Shown here: piece after piece, positions 7,521 to 14,207 of the stretch | How the letters are laid out: every line of letters begins with the position of its first letter | How positions within the stretch are numbered: position 1 is the stretch's first letter | DNA from: RGIG5472 sp051867635 | GTDB taxonomy: Bacteria > Bacillota > Clostridia > Oscillospirales > Oscillospiraceae | NCBI GenBank assembly: GCA_051867635.1 | Contig: JBJDYT010000007.1 | Span: 1-35,343, forward strand | Direction: 5' to 3' | DNA length: 35,343 nucleotides | Notes under the pieces: model-generated | The model's database searches: none | What the model was told of the DNA's origin: nothing | Seen by the model: the letters and a program-made list of their open reading frames with translations, nothing else | Translations under genes and position numbers: made by a program

Positions 7521-9503
7521 ATGGAACTTCTGAAAAGCGTCATAGCGTCCATCCGCGACTCCGTGGCCCAGCGGCTGGGCGGGATCAGCGACAACTTTTT
7601 CGCGGGGCTGGGGGAGTGGTTCGCCGGCGTCATGGCCGGGGCGGAGGACTGGCTGTGCCTGCTGCTGCGCGTCATCATGATCGTCCTCGCCTGGTGCGTG
7701 GTGGTCCGCTGCATCCGCTCGCTCTACGCCGACCGCAACGACCGGGAGCTTTGGGGCGCGCTGATCCTGGCCAACGGCGCGCGCTACGACCTGCGCCATT
7801 GGGAGAACATCATCGGCCGGGCGGGCTACGCGGACATCCGGCTGAACTTCGCCTGTGTTTCCCGCAGCCACGCCACGCTCCAGCGGGACGACAAGGGGAA
7901 GTGGCTGCTCTACCCCGTCTCGGAAAGCAGCCGCACCACCGTCAACGGAGAGCGCATCCATGAGGCCACTCCCGTGGCCCTGGGGGACGTGCTGAGCTTC
8001 AACGGCGTGGAGATGTATTTCTTCCCCGCCTCGGAGCAGGATATCCACCAGCAGGCCAAGCGCCGCGCCCGGCCCGGCGGCGGCGTGAGCCAGCGGCGGA
8101 CCCTGTGGCTGCTGACACTGCTGCAGGCCATGACCCTGGCCCACTTTATGATCAGCGCCGACGCGGAGGCGCTGCTGCGCATCATCCCGGCCTTCGGACT
8201 GCTCTGCGCCGCCATGTGGGGGCTGTATTTTATTTACCGGCTGTTCCACCGGGCGGCCTTCGAGCTGGAGACGCTGGCCTTCTTCCTCTGCACGGTGGGC
8301 TTCGCCGTCCTCTCCGCCTATTCGCCGGGAGGACTGCTGAAGCAGTTCGCGGCGCTCTGCATCGGCCTGGTGCTGTTTCTGGCCCTCAGCGTGGCCCTGC
8401 GCAGCCTGCAGGGAGCGGTGCGGTGGCGCTGGCCCCTGGCGGCGGCGGCCTGCGCGCTGCTGACCTTCAACGTGCTGTTCGGCCAGCGGCTCTTCGGCGC
8501 GAAAAACTGGATCTCCATCGGCCCGCTGAGCTTCCAGCCCTCGGAGCTGGTGAAGGTGGCCTTCGTCTTCGCCGGGGCGGCCACGCTGGACCGCCTGTTT
8601 TCCAGGCGCAACCTGATCTTCACCGCCGCCTTCTCCTGCTTCTGCGTGGGCTGCCTCGCCCTCATGAGCGACTTCGGCACGGCGCTGATCTTCTTCGTGG
8701 CCTTTCTCGCCATCGCCTTCCTCCGCAGCGGCGACCTGCCCTCCGTGGTGCTGGTGACGGCGGCGGCCGCGGCGGGCGGCTGGGTGATTTTACAGTTCAA
8801 GCCCTACATCGCCCAGCGCTTCGCCGTCTGGCGGCACGTGTGGGAGTATACGGACGCGGGGGGCTACCAGCAGTCCCGCACCATGGCGGCCATCGCCGAC
8901 GGCGGCCTTTTCGGCAAGGGGCCCGCGGATGCCTGGCTCAAGCGCATCGGCGCGGCCAACACGGACCTGGTCTTCGGCGTGGTGTCGGAGGAGTTCGGCC
9001 TGCTGATGGCTCTCGCCGTGGTGGCGGCCATCGTGGCCATGACCTTTTTCGCGGTGTACGCCATCCGCAACGCCCGCTCCAGCTTCTACGTCATCGCCGC
9101 CTGCGCGGCGGCCACCATGCTGGCCTTCCAGTCCTGCCTGAACATCTTCGGGGCCACGGACCTGCTGCCCCTTACCGGCGTGACGCTGCCCTTCGTCTCC
9201 GTGGGCGGCAGCAGCATGATGTCCTGCTGGGCGCTGCTGGCCTTTTTGAAGGCGGCGGACACCCGGAAGAATGCCAGCTTCATATTGAAACGGCCCTCGC
9301 TGAAGCGCGCCGCGCCCCGGCAGGAGGAAGAGGAGGAGCGCTCCTCCTCTGAGCAGGAGCGCATCGACTCCTTCGACATCGACTGGAGCCGGGCGGGGCT
9401 GGACGGGGACGATTTTCCCCGGGATCCCTCGCCCTTCGGCCCGGCGGAGACGCCCGGGCGGGACGGGGACACGGAGGACGATACCGGCGGCAGTGAGAGC
9501 TGA
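7521..9503 (+). CDS. FHA domain fused to SEDS peptidoglycan polymerase (FtsW/RodA family)
   Basis: A 660-residue membrane protein. After an N-terminal membrane helix (about 44-64), an FHA domain (about 80-168) shows the phosphothreonine-binding signature: G99-R100, VSRSHATL (113-120) and VNGERI (141-146). About ten membrane helices of a SEDS glycosyltransferase follow from about 195. They include FGAKNWISIGPLSFQPSE (325-342), the extracellular-loop acidic motif NTDLVF (D482, equivalent to the essential SEDS Asp) and PFVSVGGSS (557-565). An acidic, serine-rich tail follows (about 598-660). SEDS proteins polymerise lipid II into glycan strands with a class B PBP; here the PBP gene starts 32 bp downstream. 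ATG 7521 has AAAGGAG; the longer open frame runs antisense to UPF0371. Whether it serves division, elongation or sporulation cannot be decided. Confidence 0.93.
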   Translation: MELLKSVIASIRDSVAQRLGGISDNFFAGLGEWFAGVMAGAEDWLCLLLRVIMIVLAWCVVVRCIRSLYADRNDRELWGALILANGARYDLRHWENIIGRAGYADIRLNFACVSRSHATLQRDDKGKWLLYPVSESSRTTVNGERIHEATPVALGDVLSFNGVEMYFFPASEQDIHQQAKRRARPGGGVSQRRTLWLLTLLQAMTLAHFMISADAEALLRIIPAFGLLCAAMWGLYFIYRLFHRAAFELETLAFFLCTVGFAVLSAYSPGGLLKQFAALCIGLVLFLALSVALRSLQGAVRWRWPLAAAACALLTFNVLFGQRLFGAKNWISIGPLSFQPSELVKVAFVFAGAATLDRLFSRRNLIFTAAFSCFCVGCLALMSDFGTALIFFVAFLAIAFLRSGDLPSVVLVTAAAAAGGWVILQFKPYIAQRFAVWRHVWEYTDAGGYQQSRTMAAIADGGLFGKGPADAWLKRIGAANTDLVFGVVSEEFGLLMALAVVAAIVAMTFFAVYAIRNARSSFYVIAACAAATMLAFQSCLNIFGATDLLPLTGVTLPFVSVGGSSMMSCWALLAFLKAADTRKNASFILKRPSLKRAAPRQEEEEERSSSEQERIDSFDIDWSRAGLDGDDFPRDPSPFGPAETPGRDGDTEDDTGGSES

Positions 9504-9535
9504 GACGCCGGAAGGACAAAGAAAGGAGGGGTCTG

Positions 9536-10900
9536 ATGAAACAGCTGGGCTACCGCGCCGTTATGGTGCTGTGCTTTATCGTGCTGCTGGGGGCGGGGAC
9601 GCTCTTCTTCTGTGGCCGCTATGTGACCAGCGGGGACGACTGGGCCGCCTCCCGGGTCAACAGCGGCGTGTATGAGAACGGGCGGCTCCGCCGGGGCGCT
9701 ATCTATGACGCAAACGGCGTTCTGCTGTACGACGCCGCCAGCGGCAGCTACGCGGAGGATAAGACCGTCCGCAAGGCCACGCTCCACCTGGTGGGGGACA
9801 AGGCGGGGAACATCGCCTCCTCCGCCACCCGCATCATGGCGGACCGGCTGGTGGGCTTCAACCCCGTCACCGGCACCTCCCTCGGCGGGCACGACCTGTA
9901 TCTGACGGTGGACGCGGAACTGAACGCCCTGGCCTATCAGGCCCTGGACGGGCAGAAGGGGGCCGTGGCGGTCTACAACTACAAGACGGGGGAGCTGCTC
10001 TGCTCCGTCTCCACCCCCACCTTCGACCCGGCGAACCCGCCGGAGATAACGGAGGGGGACAGCAAGTATGAGGGCGTCTATTTAAACCGCGTGTTCTCCG
10101 GCCTCTACGCGCCGGGCTCCACCTTCAAGCTGGTGACCACCGCCGCGGCGCTGGAGTGCCTGCCGGACGTGACGGAGCGGCATTTCACCTGCACCGGCAG
10201 CGTCACCGTGGGAGAGCAGACCATCACCTGCCCCTACGCCCACGGCGAGATGGATCTGGCGGGGGCCCTGGCGAAGTCCTGCAACGGCGTGTACGCACAG
10301 CTGGCGGCGGAGCTGGGGGCGGAGACGCTGCAGCGGTATTTTGAGAGCGCCGGCCTTTCCGAGGGTATGTCCGTCAGCGGCATCACCACCGCCTCCGGCA
10401 GCTACGGCGTCCCGGAGACGGAGGGGGACCTGGGCTGGTCGGGCGTTGGCCAGTATCAGGACATGGTGAACCCGGCCACGCTCCTGCGGCTCATGGGCGC
10501 CATCGCGAGCGGCGGCGAGGGTGTGACGCCCCGCCTGGTTTTGAAGGAGACGGCGGAGGGCGGCCTCACCGTTTCCACCGGGAAGTCCTCCTCCAAACAG
10601 CTCTGGGACGCGGAGACCTGCGCCGCGGTGAAGGCCATGATGCGCAACAACGTCACTTCCGAGTACGGGCAGAGCAAGTTCGGGGAGCTGGCCGTCTGCG
10701 CCAAGTCCGGCACCGCCGAGGTGGGAGAGGGGAAGCGCCCCCACGCCTGGTTCGCCGGCTTCGTGGATGAGGAGACGTTGCCGCTGGCCTTCGTGGTGGT
10801 GGTGGAAAACGGCGGCAGCGGCACCTCCGTCGCCGGGACCGTCGCCGCGAAGGTGCTCTCCGCCGCGGCGGAGCGCTGGAGGACGGAAGCCGGAACGTAA
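9536..10900 (+). CDS. Penicillin-binding transpeptidase (class B, PbpA-like)
   Basis: A 454-residue protein with one N-terminal membrane anchor (about 7-27) and an extracytoplasmic transpeptidase domain that cross-links peptidoglycan. The three active-site motifs are intact: STFK with nucleophile S195, SCN (248-250) and KSGT (390-393). The region before the transpeptidase domain is short, with RRGAIYDANGVLLY as the usual class B N-terminal signature. It therefore lacks the large pedestal of FtsI/PBP2 and is close in size to actinobacterial PbpA. AAAGGAGG precedes ATG 9536. It is cotranscribed with the FHA-SEDS gene, the expected polymerase partner. Confidence 0.93.
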   Translation: MKQLGYRAVMVLCFIVLLGAGTLFFCGRYVTSGDDWAASRVNSGVYENGRLRRGAIYDANGVLLYDAASGSYAEDKTVRKATLHLVGDKAGNIASSATRIMADRLVGFNPVTGTSLGGHDLYLTVDAELNALAYQALDGQKGAVAVYNYKTGELLCSVSTPTFDPANPPEITEGDSKYEGVYLNRVFSGLYAPGSTFKLVTTAAALECLPDVTERHFTCTGSVTVGEQTITCPYAHGEMDLAGALAKSCNGVYAQLAAELGAETLQRYFESAGLSEGMSVSGITTASGSYGVPETEGDLGWSGVGQYQDMVNPATLLRLMGAIASGGEGVTPRLVLKETAEGGLTVSTGKSSSKQLWDAETCAAVKAMMRNNVTSEYGQSKFGELAVCAKSGTAEVGEGKRPHAWFAGFVDEETLPLAFVVVVENGGSGTSVAGTVAAKVLSAAAERWRTEAGT

Positions 10901-10925
10901 ACAGAAAAGGTATGTACAAAAGGGT

Positions 10926-11177
10926 GCCCGCTGACGCAGGTCAGCGGGCTTGACTCTCGAAAAAGCGGCTTTGCCGCTTTTTCGAAAAGACTGCGGCCCG
11001 CCGCAGCGCACACATCGCCCGCTGTCAGCGGACGATGCGCACGTTTGCGGGCCGAGAAGTGTTTTTTGCCACGTACACGCCGCGGCAAAAAACGATCTTG
11101 CTTTTTCGCGGCGTGCGCGCCGCGAACTATGCGAGGTTTTCCGCAAAAAGGAAGCCCGCTGACGCAAGTCAGCGGGC
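10926..11177. repeat. Hairpin-rich intergenic element bracketed by a duplicated 24-bp hairpin
   Basis: Between the convergent PBP and LCP genes. The outer hairpins at 10926-10949 and 11154-11177 share the arms GCCCGCTGAC/GTCAGCGGGC and differ only in one loop base (GCAG, GCAA). Between them lie at least four more inverted repeats: CGAAAAAGCGGC (10958-10984), CGGCCCGC/GCGGGCCG (10994-11001, 11047-11054, enclosing CATCG/CGATG), TTTTTTGCC/GGCAAAAAA (11062-11092) and CGCGGCG/CGCCGCG (11107-11124). No coding sequence with a ribosome site is seen. It could be stacked terminators or a small non-coding mobile element. Confidence 0.65.
10958..10984. terminator. Bidirectional terminator after the PBP gene
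   Basis: A 12-bp stem CGAAAAAGCGGC/GCCGCTTTTTCG (10958-10969, 10973-10984) with loop TTT carries its T tract within the stem, so it can act in both directions. Confidence 0.75.
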
Positions 11178-11189
11178 GTTTGCTTTGCA

Positions 11190-12209
11190 TCAGCCGTTCT
11201 CCGGCCGGGTGTAGCCCTCCGGCACGAAAACGTGCAGGTCCTCCAGGGTGCGGGGCTCGGTGTAGGGGTTAAAGTAGTCGTTCACCAGGCTCAGCACCTG
11301 GTCGTCATAGAGGATATAGTACGAGCCGCCTTTGTAGTAGCCCGTGCCGTCGCCGGGGAGGGTGTAGAAATGGATGTTGTCCATGCCGGCGGCCAGGGCC
11401 TGCTGGCCCAGCCAGAGGAGGTTGTTCACCGTCAGGTCCGTCTCCACATACTGCTTGAACAGCTTCGCGTAGGTGCCGAAATCGTCGGGGCTGATGGTGG
11501 CGAGCATCTGCTTCGCCACAGCCTTGAGGAAGGCCTGCTGCGTGCCGATGCGGCCGATGTCCTGGGTGCCGTAGCCGCTGCCGTCGTTGTTGTGGCGGAA
11601 GCGCACCACGCCCATGGCGGTCTTGCCGTCCAGGTGCTGCATGCCCTTGGAAACATGGATGTGCAGGTCCTGGTAGGGGTCGTCATAGTTCATGTTCAGC
11701 GGCACCTCGAAGTCCACGCCGCCGATGGCGTCCACCAGCTCGATGAAGCCCTGCAGGTTCACCTCCACCGTGAAGTCCACCGGCACGCCCATGAGCTCGG
11801 AGACCTTCTCCGCCACCAGCTCCACGCCGCCCCGGTTATAGGAGGCGTTGATCTTCTTCACGGTCCAGTCCACGTCGATCAGCGTGTCCCGGGGGATGCT
11901 GATGCAGTTGATGGCGGGCTTCTTCGCGTCCACGGAGACCAAAATCATGGTGTCGCTGCCGCCGTTGCCGTCGTCCACGCCGCAGACCAGGATGTTGTAA
12001 AAGCTCTCCTTGCGCCCGGCGCCCAGCTGGGCGGGATCCTGGGCCTCGTCGCCGGTCTGCTCCCCGTCCACCGGGTCCGCGGGCGGGAGCTCCGGCTCCC
12101 GGAAGAGGAGCTTCACCCCCGCGAAGGCGGCGGCCCCCAGGAACAGCAGCACCAGCAGGACGGTCACGAGCTTCTGAGAACGGGTCTTTCCTTTGTATCG
12201 TTTACTCAT
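11190..12209 (-). CDS. LytR-CpsA-Psr (LCP) family glycopolymer ligase
   Basis: A 339-residue membrane-anchored protein. After a basic start, one transmembrane helix (about 13-32) precedes an acidic linker (38-65) and the extracytoplasmic LCP domain (about 70-250). The domain shows NILVCGVD, SDTMILVSVD (D86) and ISIPRDT (R107, D108), the residues that bind the polyprenyl pyrophosphate head group and metal. VVRFRHNN and the DIGRIGTQQAFL segment complete the signature. LCP proteins move undecaprenyl-linked glycopolymers such as teichoic acid onto peptidoglycan. It has its own promoter and ends at the duplicated hairpin shared with the PBP intergenic region. Which polymer it attaches is unknown. 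Confidence 0.93.
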   Translation of the reverse strand: MSKRYKGKTRSQKLVTVLLVLLFLGAAAFAGVKLLFREPELPPADPVDGEQTGDEAQDPAQLGAGRKESFYNILVCGVDDGNGGSDTMILVSVDAKKPAINCISIPRDTLIDVDWTVKKINASYNRGGVELVAEKVSELMGVPVDFTVEVNLQGFIELVDAIGGVDFEVPLNMNYDDPYQDLHIHVSKGMQHLDGKTAMGVVRFRHNNDGSGYGTQDIGRIGTQQAFLKAVAKQMLATISPDDFGTYAKLFKQYVETDLTVNNLLWLGQQALAAGMDNIHFYTLPGDGTGYYKGGSYYILYDDQVLSLVNDYFNPYTEPRTLEDLHVFVPEGYTRPENG

Positions 12210-12263
12210 GGCAGAATATCCTAACAGAAGAAGTCTACATAACGCATGTCATGTGCATCGCCT

Positions 12264-12292
12264 ATTATGACCTATTCCGACAGATTATGCAA
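12264..12292 (-). promoter_or_regulatory. Promoter of the LCP gene
   Basis: Minus-strand TTGCAT (complement 12287-12292), a 17-bp spacer and CATAAT (complement 12264-12269) within an AT-rich stretch. The leader to ATG 12209 is about 50 nt. Confidence 0.55.
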
Positions 12293-12324
12293 CTGTAAAA
12301 AGATTAATTTTTAGATACAGCTTG

Positions 12325-12582
12325 TTACCCTTGCGACTCGCCCCGGTACTTCCTGCGGGTGGCGATGCCGCCGCGGATGTGGCGCTCGGCCTTGTTCTGG
12401 TCCAGGACGGCCTTGACCTGGAGGTACAGCGGGCGGTTGTACAGGGGCAGCCGCTCGCTGATGTCCTTATGTACCGTGGATTTGGAGATGCCGAACTTCT
12501 TGGCGGCGGCCCGGACTGTCGCCCGGTTCTCGATGATGTACAGAGCCAGCTCGCAGGAACGCTCTTCGATATTGCCTTTCAC
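12325..12582 (-). CDS. spoIIID: Sporulation transcriptional regulator SpoIIID
   Basis: An 85-residue DNA-binding protein closely resembling SpoIIID, the mother-cell regulator that switches from early sigma-E genes toward sigma-K genes in endospore formers. The helix-turn-helix segment TVRAAAKKFGISKSTVHKD and the following SERLP are nearly the canonical SpoIIID sequence. The basic C-terminal part contains HIRGGIATRRKYRG, the second DNA-contact region. GTG at 12582 is preferred because GGAG lies 8 bp before it; an in-frame GTG at 12591 has the site too close. The full length matches the family. It is the best evidence here that the organism sporulates. Confidence 0.95.
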   Translation of the reverse strand: MKGNIEERSCELALYIIENRATVRAAAKKFGISKSTVHKDISERLPLYNRPLYLQVKAVLDQNKAERHIRGGIATRRKYRGESQG

Positions 12583-12636
12583 ACGCAACACTCCACTTTC
12601 TTCAGCCGGGCACCCGGCTGCGGGTTCTTCTGCGGG

Positions 12637-12644
12637 AGTATATG
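12637..12644 (-). promoter_or_regulatory. Possible sporulation-type -10 element upstream of spoIIID
   Basis: The minus strand reads CATATACT 55-62 bp before the spoIIID start, similar to the -10 element of sigma-E/sigma-K promoters. The -35 region is not convincing. SpoIIID is sigma-E-dependent in Bacillus; application here is inference. Confidence 0.35.
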
Positions 12645-12658
12645 CGGCGGCGGGCGCA

Positions 12659-12687
12659 AAAAGACCGGCGCCCCATGGGAGCGCCGG
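12659..12687 (-). terminator. Terminator of the aldo/keto reductase gene
   Basis: The stem CCGGCGC/GCGCCGG (12665-12671, 12681-12687) is followed on the minus strand by TCTTTTT. It separates the reductase from spoIIID. Confidence 0.75.
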
Positions 12688-12702
12688 CCCTGCCGGTGAA
12701 TT

Positions 12703-13833
12703 TTATGATTCCTGCAGCCGCTCCGCGAAATCGGCCATGACGGCGGAGATGCGGATCTGCTGGGGGCAGACGGACTCGCAGCGGCGGCAGGCGACGCAGC
12801 CGCCGGGGCCGCGGTCCTCCGGGACGGCGGCGCGGGCCTCCGCCGAAATGGGCGCGCCGGAGAGGCAGTTCTCATTATAAAGCTTCAGCAGCGCCGGGAT
12901 CTCCAGGCCGCTGGGGCAGCCCTCCACACAGTAGCGGCAGGCGGTGCAGGGCAGCTCCAGGCTGCGCCCCATCTCCTCCGCGATGGCGAGGAGCGCCTCC
13001 GTCTCCGCCCTCTCCAGGGGCGCGAAGGTCTCAAAGGTGCGGATGTTCTCCGCCAGCTGCTCCATATTGGACATGCCGGAGAGCACCATGCCCACGCCCG
13101 GCAGGGACTGGAGGAAGCGGAAGCCCCAGGCGGGGACGCTCTCCGCCCGCAGCGCCGCGAGCTTCGCCGTCCGCTCTTCGCTGAGCGACGCCAGCTTGCC
13201 GCCCCGCAGCGGCTCCATGACCCAGACGGGCAGGCCCCGCCGGTTCAGCAGCGCCACCTTCTCCCGGGCGTTCTGGAAGGTCCAGTCCAGCCAGTTCAGC
13301 TGGATCTGGCAGAACTCCATCTCCCCGCCGCAGTGGTCAAGAAAACGCTCGATAAGGCTGAGGCTGCCGTGGGTGGAGAAGCCGAGGTGGCGGATGCGGC
13401 CCTGCCGCTTCTGCTCCAGCAGATAGGGGAGCAGGCCCAGCTGCCCGTCCATGAAATTCTCCGCGCTCTTCTCGCTGACGTTGTGGCAGAGATAGAAGTC
13501 GAAATACTCCACGCCGCAGCGCCGCAGCTGCTCCTCGAAGATCTCCTCCTTCTTTTCGAAATTGGCGGGATCGAACCCCGGGAACTTGGTGGCGAGATAA
13601 AAGCTCTCCCGCTCGTGGCGGCCCAGCGCCTTGCCGATGGCGGCCTCCGAGTTGCCGCCGTGATACATATACGCGGTGTCAAAGTAGTTCACGCCCTGCG
13701 CCAGGGCGTAGTCCACCATCTCCTCCAGCGCCGGCTGGTCGATGGCGGCGTCGTTTCCCTCCAGCGTGGGCAGGCGCATGCAGCCAAGGCCCAGCGCCGA
13801 CAGCTTTTCCCCATGAAAATCCTGATACAGCAT
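12703..13833 (-). CDS. Aldo/keto reductase with C-terminal ferredoxin-like 4Fe-4S domain
   Basis: A 376-residue protein with an NAD(P)-dependent aldo/keto reductase barrel (about 1-290). The expected catalytic tetrad is D52 and Y57 (FDTAYMYHGG), K83 (ATKFPG) and H117 (YLCHN). The C-terminal domain has two cysteine clusters of the 4Fe-4S type, CTACRYCVEGCP and CVACRRCESVCP, typical of the Fe-S AKR group common in anaerobic Clostridia. The substrate is unknown; electron transfer between the clusters and the barrel is plausible. ATG 13833 (MLYQDFHG) is chosen because homology starts there and GGGTGA precedes it; the open extension covers the promoter. Confidence 0.92.
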   Translation of the reverse strand: MLYQDFHGEKLSALGLGCMRLPTLEGNDAAIDQPALEEMVDYALAQGVNYFDTAYMYHGGNSEAAIGKALGRHERESFYLATKFPGFDPANFEKKEEIFEEQLRRCGVEYFDFYLCHNVSEKSAENFMDGQLGLLPYLLEQKRQGRIRHLGFSTHGSLSLIERFLDHCGGEMEFCQIQLNWLDWTFQNAREKVALLNRRGLPVWVMEPLRGGKLASLSEERTAKLAALRAESVPAWGFRFLQSLPGVGMVLSGMSNMEQLAENIRTFETFAPLERAETEALLAIAEEMGRSLELPCTACRYCVEGCPSGLEIPALLKLYNENCLSGAPISAEARAAVPEDRGPGGCVACRRCESVCPQQIRISAVMADFAERLQES

Positions 13834-13867
13834 TCGGCTCACCCCTTGCAAGATCGTTGATACGCCT

Positions 13868-13896
13868 ATTGTAAAAGATGCGCCGCCGTATTGCAA
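13868..13896 (-). promoter_or_regulatory. Promoter of the aldo/keto reductase
   Basis: Minus-strand TTGCAA (complement 13891-13896), a 17-bp spacer and TACAAT (complement 13868-13873), 35 bp before the start codon. Confidence 0.75.
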
Positions 13897-13987
13897 GGCC
13901 GTCCGCCGCAAAAGCGGGGCAAAAACCGCCCCGTTTCGCCGCCCGCGCCCCGCCGGGCGAACGCCGCAGCCATTGGGGGCCAAGGCT

Positions 13988-14058
13988 TTGGTGTTATGTT
14001 ACAGTTGTGTTACAAATTACCTCCCCCTCTTGTAAGCCTCGTCTTCAGTGTGATAAAA
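13988..14058 (+). promoter_or_regulatory. Candidate promoters of the S-layer gene
   Basis: Two candidates with 17-bp spacing: TTGGTG (13988-13993) with TACAAA (14011-14016), and TTGTAA (14030-14035) with ATAAAA (14053-14058). The first spans a direct repeat GTTACA at 13998 and 14009, one helical turn apart. Either leaves a leader of about 140-190 nt. Which one is used cannot be told. Confidence 0.45.
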
Positions 14059-14207
14059 TCAAAACGCAATATGGGAGCGCCTGACGGGCCGCCCCGGATG
14101 CGCGGCCTTCCGCCGCGCCTGCGGGACCGTCCGAACACCGTTCCACATACTGCGCCGCGGGCGGAGTAATGCACCGGCTGCGGTATCTTATAAAGGAGGA
14201 TGACTAC

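Larger units (their letters stand above)
13834..14207. other. Divergent intergenic region between the reductase and the S-layer gene
   Basis: 374 bp without a supportable gene. It holds the minus-strand reductase promoter (13868-13896), a GC-rich stretch (13900-13975), an AT-richer promoter region for the S-layer gene (13985-14060) and a leader with the short inverted repeat GCGCGGCC/GGCCTTCCGC-type pairing near 14100-14120, ending in AAAGGAGGA (14192-14200). Confidence 0.6.

Noticed and set aside
10926..11177. Possible CRISPR array from repeated hairpins
   Set aside because: Only two copies of the repeat, 228 bp apart, with no regular spacers and no cas genes.
11232..12224. A 330-codon open frame opposite the LCP gene
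   Set aside because: Antisense shadow without a family signature or ribosome site.
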